A stretch of DNA of 43,111 nucleotides, taken from the NCBI GenBank assembly GCA_029933005.1, contig JAOZOY010000018.1, positions 1-43,111 on the forward strand, written 5' to 3'. The translations under genes and the position numbers were made by a program. Source of the DNA: Deltaproteobacteria bacterium (GTDB lineage: Bacteria; Desulfobacterota; Desulfobulbia; Desulfobulbales; SURF-16). The notes beneath the pieces are model-generated. The model worked only from the letters and a program-made list of their open reading frames with translations, made no database searches and was not told the DNA's origin. Shown here in pieces: positions 15,270 to 22,703 of this stretch. Each line of letters begins with the position of its first letter. The first letter of the stretch is position 1.

Positions 15270-15671
15270 TTATAAGGGAGATGGTAGGTTGAGAAACAGA
15301 TTCAGGGCTTCAAAAATTTGAGGGATGGAAAATGGCTTTTTGATGTAATGATCAAAGCCTGCTGTTTTCATTGAGCCTTTTTTGGGGACAACAGAGGTGA
15401 CAGCGATAACAGGCGTGTAGGGGCGGTTTGTTTCTTTTTCTTTCTTGCGGATATGTTTTACGGCCTCAAAACCATCCATCACCGGCATATTGATATCCAT
15501 TAAGATTGCCTGATATCGAATGGATTTCCATTTTTTTAAGGCAGAATATCCGTTTTCGGCAAAGTCGGACTTGATTTGATAACGCTCCAGTATCATGCCG
15601 AGAAGATGGCGAATCATTAGTTCATCATCGACAACCAGGACACGGATATTATTTGTTGCTGTTTTTCCCAT
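15270..15671 (-). CDS. Single-domain response regulator (CheY-like receiver)
   Basis: 133 residues, receiver domain only. Acidic pair in VVDDE (15-16), phospho-acceptor D59 in ILMDINMPVMDG, conserved T/S in AVTSV, and lysine in YIKKPFS. There is no output domain, so it signals by protein-protein contact or as a phosphorelay intermediate. The start at 15671 has AGGAGAGAG directly upstream; a longer frame to 15704 is unsupported. It lies next to other two-component genes (16279-17721, 21331-24404) and could be a shuttle between the kinases and the sigma-54 regulator. Confidence 0.88.
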   Translation of the reverse strand: MGKTATNNIRVLVVDDELMIRHLLGMILERYQIKSDFAENGYSALKKWKSIRYQAILMDINMPVMDGFEAVKHIRKKEKETNRPYTPVIAVTSVVPKKGSMKTAGFDHYIKKPFSIPQIFEALNLFLNLPSPL

Positions 15672-15796
15672 CTCTCTCCTGAAAGTTTGCCTTCCCACCA
15701 TCAAATTTCTATTTAGCTTGGAAGAAACATGCCGACTGCGTGGCTTTCTGGAAAAATATTTTATGATTTTTCAGGGACAAAGGGAAACAGCTCAAT

Positions 15797-15817
15797 TCCT
15801 AATTGTGAATTAGGAAT
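15797..15817. repeat. Short perfect hairpin
   Basis: TTCCTAATT GTG AATTAGGAA: nine-base arms with a three-base loop, 24 bp before miniature element copy 2. No T-run, so it is not a clear terminator. Confidence 0.5.
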
Positions 15818-15840
15818 GAGGAATTTAAAGGAAGTTGTTT

Positions 15841-15996
15841 GTAAATATTCGGCTAGCACCCCATCTTTGAACGATCAGGCCTACTCGCATATGAATCAAT
15901 ATAGCTCACAGACCTGATCGTCCAAATATGGGCCACTATCCAAAATTTACATTTCGGTGGTTTTTGTAATAATTTATTATCAAGCCGAATGTTTAC
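15841..15996 (+). mobile_element. Miniature element, subfamily A, copy 2 (IS66-like MITE, 156 bp)
   Basis: The ends are GTAAATATTCGGCT and AGCCGAATGTTTAC (one change). Flanking 8-bp direct repeats AGTTGTTT lie at 15833-15840 and 15997-16004. The stem sequence differs from copies 1 and 3 (GAACGATCAGG arm against CCTGATCGTCC), yet pairing is retained. Landmarks CACCCC, GGGCCACTATCCAAA and the right end are shared with them. Confidence 0.9.
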
Positions 15997-16278
15997 AGTT
16001 GTTTCGTATCTCCATACGTTGTGGCAATTTTTTCATAACAGATCCAGCTTACGAAATTACCAAACAAGGACCACCACTTATTGAGAGATGAGAAAATACC
16101 GTAATAGCTAATTTTTAATTTTGCGAAGAAAGATAAAACAAGGAGTAGGCATGCAGGAAAAGTTGACAAAATTCTAATAATCAGGTCAAGATATATAAAA
16201 AAGACAGCTAAAACAACAATCTTTTGTCAAAGCAGGATTTGTTGACGCCGCAACTTATCCTGCGGGGGGTGGAATGCT
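15997..16278. other. Intergenic, AT-rich, no gene seen
   Basis: About 280 bp after the element. A small hairpin (CCGCA ... TGCGG) ends near 16261, close to the stop of the sigma-54 regulator gene and followed by a six-G run; it could act as a weak end signal for that gene. Nothing else is supportable. Confidence 0.4.
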
Positions 16279-17721
16279 TCAACTTTCCGCTTTTTCAGTG
16301 GACCCGGGAAGGGAGATATCGTGCCTGGTGATAAATTGGCTGAGGGACTGGCGGCTGAGACCAATGAGCCTTGCCGCCAAGCTGATATTGCCGTCGGTTC
16401 GGTTGAGGGCCTCGGCTGCCAGACGGAGCCGGACCTCTTTCACTGACGGCAGCCGGGGGCCAAAGGTGACCTTTGCTTTGGTTACGGATTCATCCGGAAT
16501 CCCGCTGTTCCCGCTGTCGTTCATTATCTCCATGAACACCTTGACGCCCAGTACCCGGCCGGGCTGTCTGCTCACGGCGTCAAACACCATAGCTTTCAAT
16601 TCCCTGATATTGCCGGGAAAGGCATAATTCTCCAAGAGGGGATAGATCTCCTGGCGAAGGGATAATTTTTTTTTACCAAACTCCTTTGACGCCTGATTGG
16701 CAAAATATTCAACCAGCAGGGGCATGTCTGTCAGTCGGTCCCGCAGTGGCGGCAGATGGACGAGGTGGGCGTAAAGCCTGAAGTAAAGATCTTTTCTGAA
16801 AGTTCCCCTGGCCACCATCTCCGCCAGATTATGGTTGCTGGCCGCAATAATGCGGGCATCGGTCATTTGCGGCGTGTCACTGCCCAGGGGGAGATACTCC
16901 TTTTCCTGAAGAAGACGCAGGAGCTTGACCTGGGATTTCAGGCTTAAATCACCGATTTCGTCAAGGAAAAGGGTCCCGGCTGCGGCTTTTTTTATCTGCC
17001 CGGCCCGTGAACTGTTGGCGCCGGTAAAGGCGCCTTTTGTATGACCGAAAAGGGTATCGCTGAAGACCTCATCGTCAAGTCCGGCCACATTCACCGCCAC
17101 AAAGACTCCTTTTCTGTTGCTGGCCCCATGAACGGCCCGGGCCGCCAGCTCCTTGCCCACTCCTGTTTCACCGCTGACCAGGACCGGCTGGCTGCTGGGA
17201 CCGATTGTTTCGATATAATTGAAAATCTTCATCATCTGCCAGTCAGCGGTGATCATTTCGGCAAAGAGTTCCGGGCGTTTGGGTGGCCGGCCAATCTCCT
17301 GCTGCCGCAGGGCCTCGTTTTCCCTACGCAGTTCTCTCATTTCCAGGGCGCAACGGGTCGCGGTGAGCAGCCGGCCGGTACTGAAGGGTTTGGTGATATA
17401 ATCAAAAGCCCCTTTTTTTATGCAGTCCACAACCGTGTCAATTTCATCCGTGGCCGTGGCCATGATCACCGGCAGGCTGGGAAAAGAACTGACGATTTTT
17501 TCCAGGAGTTGATCTCCACGCAGATGGGGCATGGTGAGATCCAGCAATATCAGGGCAACCTCTTGCCGGTTCAGCAGGGGCAGAACTTCACGGCTGTCAG
17601 CGAGGGTGAGCAGATTGTTAAAGCCGTTCAGGCCCAGGGTCCGGGCTACGGCCCGGCCCACATCTTCGTCATCATCCACCAGTAAAATCGGCAGGTCTGG
17701 ATTTTGGGCAGTTTTTTTCAT
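16279..17721 (-). CDS. Sigma-54-dependent response regulator (NtrC family)
   Basis: 480 residues in three domains. Receiver 1-125 with D61 in LLDLTMP and K in ITKPFS. AAA+ sigma-54 activator about 155-390: Walker A GETGVGKE, the sigma-54 contact loop GAFTGAN, Walker B TLFLDEIGDL and arginine-finger segment FRKDLYFRL. Fis-type helix-turn-helix at the C-terminus (GNISLAARLIGLSRQSLSQFI). It activates sigma-54 promoters after phosphorylation. No kinase is adjacent on the same transcript; candidate partners are the kinases at 21331-24404. It is divergent from the TonB-dependent receptor with 245 bp between, so it may control that gene, though I found no convincing -24/-12 site there. Confidence 0.93.
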   Translation of the reverse strand: MKKTAQNPDLPILLVDDDEDVGRAVARTLGLNGFNNLLTLADSREVLPLLNRQEVALILLDLTMPHLRGDQLLEKIVSSFPSLPVIMATATDEIDTVVDCIKKGAFDYITKPFSTGRLLTATRCALEMRELRRENEALRQQEIGRPPKRPELFAEMITADWQMMKIFNYIETIGPSSQPVLVSGETGVGKELAARAVHGASNRKGVFVAVNVAGLDDEVFSDTLFGHTKGAFTGANSSRAGQIKKAAAGTLFLDEIGDLSLKSQVKLLRLLQEKEYLPLGSDTPQMTDARIIAASNHNLAEMVARGTFRKDLYFRLYAHLVHLPPLRDRLTDMPLLVEYFANQASKEFGKKKLSLRQEIYPLLENYAFPGNIRELKAMVFDAVSRQPGRVLGVKVFMEIMNDSGNSGIPDESVTKAKVTFGPRLPSVKEVRLRLAAEALNRTDGNISLAARLIGLSRQSLSQFITRHDISLPGSTEKAES

Positions 17722-17781
17722 TTGTTGAGAAGGCTCAAGGTTGAAGGGAGAAGGCTGTAGATTGAAATTTTACTCTCCCAT

Positions 17782-17809
17782 TTGATTCACGCAAATGATT
17801 TTTTATAAT
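17782..17809 (+). promoter_or_regulatory. Candidate sigma-70 promoter of the TonB-dependent receptor
   Basis: TTGATT (17782-17787), 16-base spacer, TATAAT (17804-17809), about 160 bp ahead of the receptor start. A perfect -10 with a four-of-six -35. Confidence 0.4.
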
Positions 17810-17922
17810 CTGCTTCCCTAAAACAGCATTTTTAATGCCGAAGTTCTTGCCTGGAAATACATAATATCGTATGTTACACACCTTTAATCGTCCGCAAAGC
17901 CTTGCCCAGCAACATTTCCTGC

Positions 17923-17933
17923 GGGGGGGGGGG
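17923..17933 (+). repeat. Homopolymer of 11 G ahead of the receptor gene
   Basis: Eleven consecutive G bases followed by TAATTTATTTTTTTAC, ending 16 bp before ATG 17950 and 34 bp before ATG 17968. G-runs of this length slip readily in replication and in other bacteria tune surface-protein expression. Confidence 0.75.
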
Positions 17934-17967
17934 TAATTTATTTTTTTACATGAAAAGGATTCCCTTC

Positions 17968-19794
17968 ATGAAACAGCTGCTTTCCCTTGCCATCCCCTTT
18001 TCCCTGTTCACTGTTTTAATCGCGCTAGCCATTCCGGCAGCTGGTCAGAATCACGAAAACGAACTTCTTTCCATGTACTTTGCCGAAGACGAACTGGTGG
18101 AGAGCGCTACCCGCGCCCCAAAACCCATGAGTCAGGTGGCGGAAAACGTTACCATCATCACGGCCGAGGAAATTCAACGTATGAACGCCCACAGCGTGGC
18201 CGAGGTTTTGAACCGGGTGTCCGGCGTCTTTGTCGGCTTTAACGGGAGAGATTTTAATTCATCGACAGCTCTGCATATCGAGGAATCGGATTTTACGCAC
18301 GTTTTGGTCCTGATTGATGGCCTGCGCTGGAACTTTGCCGCCGGAGGCATGGCTGTGACAGATTCCATCCCGGTGGAGATCATCAGCCGCATTGAGGTCA
18401 TCAAGGGGCCAGGCTCTTCCACTTGGGGCTCCTCCCTGGGCGGGGTGGTGAATATTATTACCAAGAAGACCGGTTCCAGCACACGCCCAACCGGCGTTAT
18501 AACAGGTTCCTATGGCGAGGCCAACTCCCAGCAGTACAGCGGTACTGTTGCCGGCAAGGTTGGCAAGGCCGGCTATTTCATGGCTGTGGGCAGCCAGAAT
18601 TCGGACGGGCTCATGGGCGGCCGTTACTACGACCGGGAAAATATCTACGCCAAGGTGAGCCTGGATCTGCCCCACGCCACCACCCTGACTTTAACCACTG
18701 GCTACAGCGAGCCGGAGCTGCGTTTTTTTGACGCCTATGAGTATAACTGGCGAGTAGAGGGCAAAGATCGTAACTTCTGGACCACCACCTCACTGGACAG
18801 CAGTCTCTCGGAAGATATCAGTTTGAATGTCAGCGTTTTCCGTAAGGAACAGAAATACATCCGCCACAATTATACATTGCCGGACAAGACCTTCTGGTTT
18901 GAATCCTATGAAGACAACTGGACCAATGGGATTTTCAGCAGTGTGAACGGACATTTCGGTTCCCATTTGCTAGTACTGGGTGGAGAGTTTGAGCGTTCTG
19001 AAAGTAAGGATGAAACCGGGGAACGGCAATATGATGAAGCTTGGGGTATTTTCATCAATGACACCATAAAAATGGGTAATTTCAGTCTCATTCCGGGCCT
19101 TCGTTATGACCACCTTTCACTTACTGATGACATGACCAGTCCCAGCCTTGGTCTTACCTGGCAGATGACGGAAAACAGTCTGTTGCGGGCCCTGGTCTCC
19201 AGCGGATTCAGACGGCCATATATCACTGATGCTACTCCGGGTCTTGATCCCGAGGAGGTTATTTCTTACCAGATAGGATTTGAGACCTCGGTCCTGTCCT
19301 TCTGCATGTTAAAGACCACCCTCTTTGAGCACAAGCTCAAGGATACCTGGGTCTGGGACTGGACAGCATCGCAAAATTCCAATGGTCCTGATGCCAAACG
19401 CTACGGCTATGAGGTGGAGATTGCCACCACTTCTTTCCATGATTTTTCGGCTCAGAGCAGTTTTTCCTATGTCTATACCGATTATTACGGGGAAATGGAG
19501 AATGACGACCAATACAGCGCCAAGTTTACCCTCCTTTATGACAATCCTGAACTCTTCAGCGCTGAACTTTTTGGCAATTATACCTGGTGGAACACCAATA
19601 ATATCAGTTCCAGCGGAGATAACGGCAGCATGATCTGCGATCTGAACCTGAGCAGGCAATTCTGGCTCACTGAGCAGACAGCCCTGGATCTTTTTGCCAC
19701 TTGCCACAACCTTTTTGACGGTAGACATTACTGGCATTCATTGTATGAGAATCCGCACCGCTGGGTCGAAGCGGGGCTGCGTTTTTATTTTTAA
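17968..19794 (+). CDS. TonB-dependent outer-membrane receptor
   Basis: About 608 residues. A signal peptide (MKQLLSLAIPFSLFTVLIALAIPAAGQ) is followed by a plug domain (NVTIITAEEIQRMNAHSVAEVLNRVSGVFV ... VLVLIDGLRWN ... IEVIKGPGSSTWGSSLGGVVNIITKK) and a 22-strand-type barrel ending in the aromatic terminus GLRFYF needed for BAM insertion. The plug resembles BtuB/colicin-I-receptor types. It would take up a scarce ligand (metal chelate, cobalamin or siderophore) using TonB energy. ATG 17968 has AAGGA eight bases upstream; ATG 17950 is the alternative. An 11-G tract lies just upstream. The Cys-Cys peptide gene follows 71 bp after its stop, which hints the receptor may handle that peptide or its metal complex. 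Confidence 0.9.
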   Translation: MKQLLSLAIPFSLFTVLIALAIPAAGQNHENELLSMYFAEDELVESATRAPKPMSQVAENVTIITAEEIQRMNAHSVAEVLNRVSGVFVGFNGRDFNSSTALHIEESDFTHVLVLIDGLRWNFAAGGMAVTDSIPVEIISRIEVIKGPGSSTWGSSLGGVVNIITKKTGSSTRPTGVITGSYGEANSQQYSGTVAGKVGKAGYFMAVGSQNSDGLMGGRYYDRENIYAKVSLDLPHATTLTLTTGYSEPELRFFDAYEYNWRVEGKDRNFWTTTSLDSSLSEDISLNVSVFRKEQKYIRHNYTLPDKTFWFESYEDNWTNGIFSSVNGHFGSHLLVLGGEFERSESKDETGERQYDEAWGIFINDTIKMGNFSLIPGLRYDHLSLTDDMTSPSLGLTWQMTENSLLRALVSSGFRRPYITDATPGLDPEEVISYQIGFETSVLSFCMLKTTLFEHKLKDTWVWDWTASQNSNGPDAKRYGYEVEIATTSFHDFSAQSSFSYVYTDYYGEMENDDQYSAKFTLLYDNPELFSAELFGNYTWWNTNNISSSGDNGSMICDLNLSRQFWLTEQTALDLFATCHNLFDGRHYWHSLYENPHRWVEAGLRFYF

Positions 19795-19796
19795 TG

Positions 19797-19825
19797 TTGA
19801 TTCTGATTTTCTTTTTTCGTATACT
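19797..19825 (+). promoter_or_regulatory. Sigma-70 promoter of the peptide gene
   Basis: TTGATT (19797-19802), 17-base spacer, TATACT (19820-19825), starting two bases after the receptor stop codon. Optimal spacing and a five-of-six -10. A small TTGAAT/ATTCAA hairpin (19830-19847) then lies in the leader, directly ahead of the GGAGGAG ribosome site at 19851-19857. It would make the peptide gene a separate transcription unit. Confidence 0.55.
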
Positions 19826-19865
19826 TTTTTTGAATCTTTTTATTCAATCTGGAGGAGTGGTCTTA

Positions 19866-19982
19866 ATGAAAGCGAAAAAAATTATTGTCCTGGTTCGACC
19901 GAAAATTTTGAAGAAGGTGGCAAACACAATGAACTGCTGCAGGGCAACGTCGCCTGCCCCGGTCGGCCCGGAAGAAGAGTAG
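19866..19982 (+). CDS. Putative modified-peptide (RiPP) precursor, geopeptide-like
   Basis: 38 residues: a basic, partly amphipathic leader (MKAKKIIVLVRPKILKKVAN), then the core-like TMNCCRATSPAPVGPEEE with a Cys24-Cys25 pair, a Pro/Ala stretch and an acidic tail. Very strong ribosome site (GGAGGAG, eight bases before ATG). It is followed one base later by a possible start of a radical SAM/SPASM enzyme, the usual layout of a precursor and its maturase. It resembles, from memory, precursors called geopeptides in Geobacter; I have not verified that. Its own promoter and terminator imply far more peptide than enzyme. Alternative: a small membrane-associated regulatory peptide. The modification type and final function are unknown. 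Confidence 0.75.
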   Translation: MKAKKIIVLVRPKILKKVANTMNCCRATSPAPVGPEEE

Positions 19983-19983
19983 G

Positions 19984-21318
19984 ATGGGGGAGCTGCGGCT
20001 CCCTTTTTTCCGCCTTTTAGTTATGATCCTGTCCCATTACGTCAAGATTTTTTCCTGGCCTGCCGATTCTGAAAATCGCCTTCTTTACTCCACCCGCACC
20101 GGGGCTGTGGCCCTTGCCCCGGCACAAATCATTGCCGATCTTGAGAATGGCAATGCCCTTGATGCCGAATCTGAATCTACCTTAAGCGAGATTGGTCTAC
20201 TGGTAGACGATCGTGACCAGGAAAAGCGAGAGACCAGTGCCATGGTGCGGCAGATTAATAGTCTGCGCACGGCAATGAACGTCTCGGTCATTGTCAACCT
20301 GCACTGCAATTTCCGCTGCCGCTACTGCTATGAGGGAAATCAGAAAGGCAGCAGTTTTATGAGCGAAGAGACGGCTGACCAGCTTATCGCCTTTGTTAAA
20401 AAAGGGTTCCAGCCGGATATGACCAGGCTGACCCTGGATTTTTACAGTGGTGAGTCCCTTCTTTCCGTAGACCTGATTCGCCACATCGCCGGTTCCCTTA
20501 AACTGTTTGTTGAGAGCCAGGGGGCCGTTTTTGAGATGACCCTGGTAACGAATGGTTCTCTGTTAACTCCAAAAGTTGTTGGGCGCTTGCTGCCCCTGGG
20601 CCTGAAACGGGCCAAGATCACCATAGACGGTCCGCCTGAAATCCATAATTATTTCCGGCCCTATCGCTCCGGGCGCGCCTCGTTTGACACCATCATTCAT
20701 AATGTCAAACAATGCGCCAACCTGATCAAAATCGGACTGAACGGTAATTTCACCAGGAAAAATTACCGGCAGTTTCCCTCTCTTTTTGATCATCTCGAAG
20801 CGCATCATCTCACCCCGGAGAAGATATATCGCCTCTCTTTCTCTCCTGTCCTCCAGGTTAACGATGAGTTTTCCGCCGGATTCTGCGGCGGCTGCGCTTC
20901 CTGCAATGAAACGTGGCTCGCAGAGGCCGTCCCCTTTCTTCGTCAAGAAATCTTGAACAGGGGTTATCGCACCGATAAAATTTCACCATCGTTGTGCATG
21001 GTGGATGTTGACAACAGTTTTGTCGTCCATTATGACGGCAGTCTTTATCAATGCGTGGCCCTGATTGGCCATGAAGCGTATGCCAGCGGTGATGTTTGGT
21101 CAGGGATGAAGGATTACAGCCGTCAGTATCATCTGGACCATTGGCGGCACAATAAAGAGTGTCTGGAGTGCTCGTATCTGCCCCACTGCTTTGGCGGCTG
21201 CCGTTACATGGCCCTGCAGAGGGAGGGCCACATGGGTGAGGTGGATTGCCAAAAGGATTTTTTTGACGCTGCTCTAGAGACGTTTATCAGGCAGGAGGTG
21301 AGCTTGCAAGGGGTTTAA
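19984..21318 (+). CDS. Radical SAM/SPASM peptide maturase (geopeptide-type)
   Basis: 444 residues from ATG 19984. Radical SAM core: C108-NFR-C112-RY-C115 binds the SAM [4Fe-4S] cluster; YSGES and TNGS are downstream SAM-site motifs. C-terminal SPASM domain with C357, C393-x2-C396-x5-C402-x3-C406 and C422, for auxiliary clusters. An additional C301-GG-C304-AS-C307 group is present. Such enzymes crosslink or modify Cys or other side chains of a neighbouring small peptide. The start is ambiguous: ATG 19984 has GGAAGAAGAG upstream, but the first codons form an intrinsic terminator; ATG 20023 (MILSHYVKIF) lies after it and fits my recollection of homologues, yet lacks a ribosome site. No separate RRE/PqqD gene; residues 30-85 may serve as the recognition domain. 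Confidence 0.88.
   Translation: MGELRLPFFRLLVMILSHYVKIFSWPADSENRLLYSTRTGAVALAPAQIIADLENGNALDAESESTLSEIGLLVDDRDQEKRETSAMVRQINSLRTAMNVSVIVNLHCNFRCRYCYEGNQKGSSFMSEETADQLIAFVKKGFQPDMTRLTLDFYSGESLLSVDLIRHIAGSLKLFVESQGAVFEMTLVTNGSLLTPKVVGRLLPLGLKRAKITIDGPPEIHNYFRPYRSGRASFDTIIHNVKQCANLIKIGLNGNFTRKNYRQFPSLFDHLEAHHLTPEKIYRLSFSPVLQVNDEFSAGFCGGCASCNETWLAEAVPFLRQEILNRGYRTDKISPSLCMVDVDNSFVVHYDGSLYQCVALIGHEAYASGDVWSGMKDYSRQYHLDHWRHNKECLECSYLPHCFGGCRYMALQREGHMGEVDCQKDFFDAALETFIRQEVSLQGV
19988..20009 (+). terminator. Intrinsic terminator between peptide and maturase genes
   Basis: GGGAGC TGCG GCTCCC followed by TTTTTT: a perfect six-base GC-rich stem, four-base loop and six-T run, six bases after the peptide stop codon. 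It would end most peptide transcripts and let only a fraction continue into the radical SAM gene. Confidence 0.82.
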
Positions 21319-21330
21319 CGGTGCCCCCCT

Positions 21331-22578
21331 TTAGCATCCATTCAGGGGGATAAGCAGCCGGAACAGGCTGCCCCGGCCCAGCGTGCTTTCAATTTCAAGT
21401 TTCATTCTCAATTCCCTGGCAATGCCATGGGCAATGGACAGGCCGAGACCGGTCCCTTCTCCCACCTCCTTTGTCGTGTAAAAAGGCTCAAGGCAACGCT
21501 TTCTGATTTGTTTTATCATGCCGATGCCATTGTCTTCGACCTCGAAGATCAACCTTTGATGATCGTTTGTCAGGCCGGATTTCGGCTTCTGAAAAAGGCG
21601 GACTGTGACGAGCTTGGGATAATCATCGGATTCTTCTTTTGCCTGCTCCATGACCGCATAACCGGCATTGCTGAGAAAGTTAACCACAACTTGTTCCAAT
21701 TTTTGGGGATCGGTTTTGATTTTCGGCACATTTTTTATTTCTTCTTTGAGCGCAATGTTTTTGGCTCGGAACTGTTGCCGGAAAAAAGAGAGTGCATTGT
21801 CCACCGGTACAAATGGATCAATACATTGCATGCCGCCGAAGTCGCTGCGTGAGAAGGCGCGGACATGGTTGATAATTTTTCCGGCCCGTTTGACCTGGGC
21901 CAGAATATCTTGCACGGATTCCGCCTCCAGGGATTTCTGCTTCCGGCGTGAAAAGTAGAACTGCAGGTTTTCGGCGTCAAGCTGGATGACGGTAAGGGGC
22001 TGATGGATTTCATGGGCCATGCCCGAGGCCATCTCGCCCAGGGCGGCAAGTCTTCCGGCATGGGCAAGTTCCACCTGTTTGGCAAAAAGGGCCTTTTCCG
22101 TCTCTATGCGTTTTTTCATGTCCGCCAGCAGACGTTCGTTTGTTTCCTTTAACTCCTGGTTTTTCTGTTGCAGTTCCGCGAGTAGTCTCCTGTTTGCCTC
22201 GGCAAGCAGAAAAAGTTCTTCTGCCTTTTTCAGGGTCAGCAGCAGGTTTTCCTCTTTCCATGGCTTGAGGATGTATTCGTAGATGCGGCCTTGGTTAATG
22301 GCATTAATAATATCGTGGGTATCGCTGTAGGCGGTGAGGATGATGCGGATTGGTTCAGGGTCTAAATGGTGGAGAATAGTGAGGAACCGGATCCCGGTCA
22401 TGCCTGTCATTTTCTGGTCGGCGATAATGATGGCAATGTCGGTATTCTCGCGGAACAGTTCCAGCGCAACCGGGCCGGAAAGAGCAGTCAAAATCTCAAA
22501 ATGATCTTGAAATGCCATTTTGAAATTAATGAGATTTGTTTCTTCATCATCAACATAGAGAATTTTTGATCGAGACAT
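21331..22578 (-). CDS. Receiver-histidine kinase protein
   Basis: 415 residues, cytoplasmic. Receiver 1-120 with D54 in IIADQKMTGMTG and K in ILKPWKEENL; the DQKM pattern is common in receivers of RpfG/HD-GYP-like type. A coiled coil about 120-180 (AELQQKNQELKETNERLL). HisKA with the phospho-histidine in GMAHEIHQPL, then HATPase: N box NFLSNAGYAV, G1 DNGIGM, G2 GEGTGLGLS. No sensor or membrane domain, so it probably takes input through its receiver, perhaps from the membrane kinase encoded upstream (22704-24404). It converges on the maturase gene with 12 bp between stops. Confidence 0.9.
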   Translation of the reverse strand: MSRSKILYVDDEETNLINFKMAFQDHFEILTALSGPVALELFRENTDIAIIIADQKMTGMTGIRFLTILHHLDPEPIRIILTAYSDTHDIINAINQGRIYEYILKPWKEENLLLTLKKAEELFLLAEANRRLLAELQQKNQELKETNERLLADMKKRIETEKALFAKQVELAHAGRLAALGEMASGMAHEIHQPLTVIQLDAENLQFYFSRRKQKSLEAESVQDILAQVKRAGKIINHVRAFSRSDFGGMQCIDPFVPVDNALSFFRQQFRAKNIALKEEIKNVPKIKTDPQKLEQVVVNFLSNAGYAVMEQAKEESDDYPKLVTVRLFQKPKSGLTNDHQRLIFEVEDNGIGMIKQIRKRCLEPFYTTKEVGEGTGLGLSIAHGIARELRMKLEIESTLGRGSLFRLLIPLNGC

Positions 22579-22703
22579 GGGTTTTTTTGTGATTTCCTCG
22601 GTTAGCTGGTTAGTGAATAAATGGAAAATTTGTTTAATAGAAACAATTGCACTTCGACATTCACAATTTTTTGTTTAATGTTCGATATTCAAAGAGGTGT
22701 GCG

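Noticed and set aside
17836-17850. TGCCGAAGTTCTTGC as a sigma-54 promoter for the TonB receptor
   Set aside because: Spacing and TTGC fit, but the essential GG of the -24 box is GC here. Not enough to claim regulation by the adjacent NtrC-type protein.
17878-17950. Cobalamin riboswitch ahead of the TonB receptor
   Set aside because: No B12-box-like sequence could be found in the leader, so the receptor cannot be assigned to cobalamin on this ground.
21308-21332. Terminator between the maturase and receiver-kinase genes
   Set aside because: AAGGGG ... CCCCTT can pair, but it spans the stop codon, has a long loop and a T-run of only three, so I do not call it.
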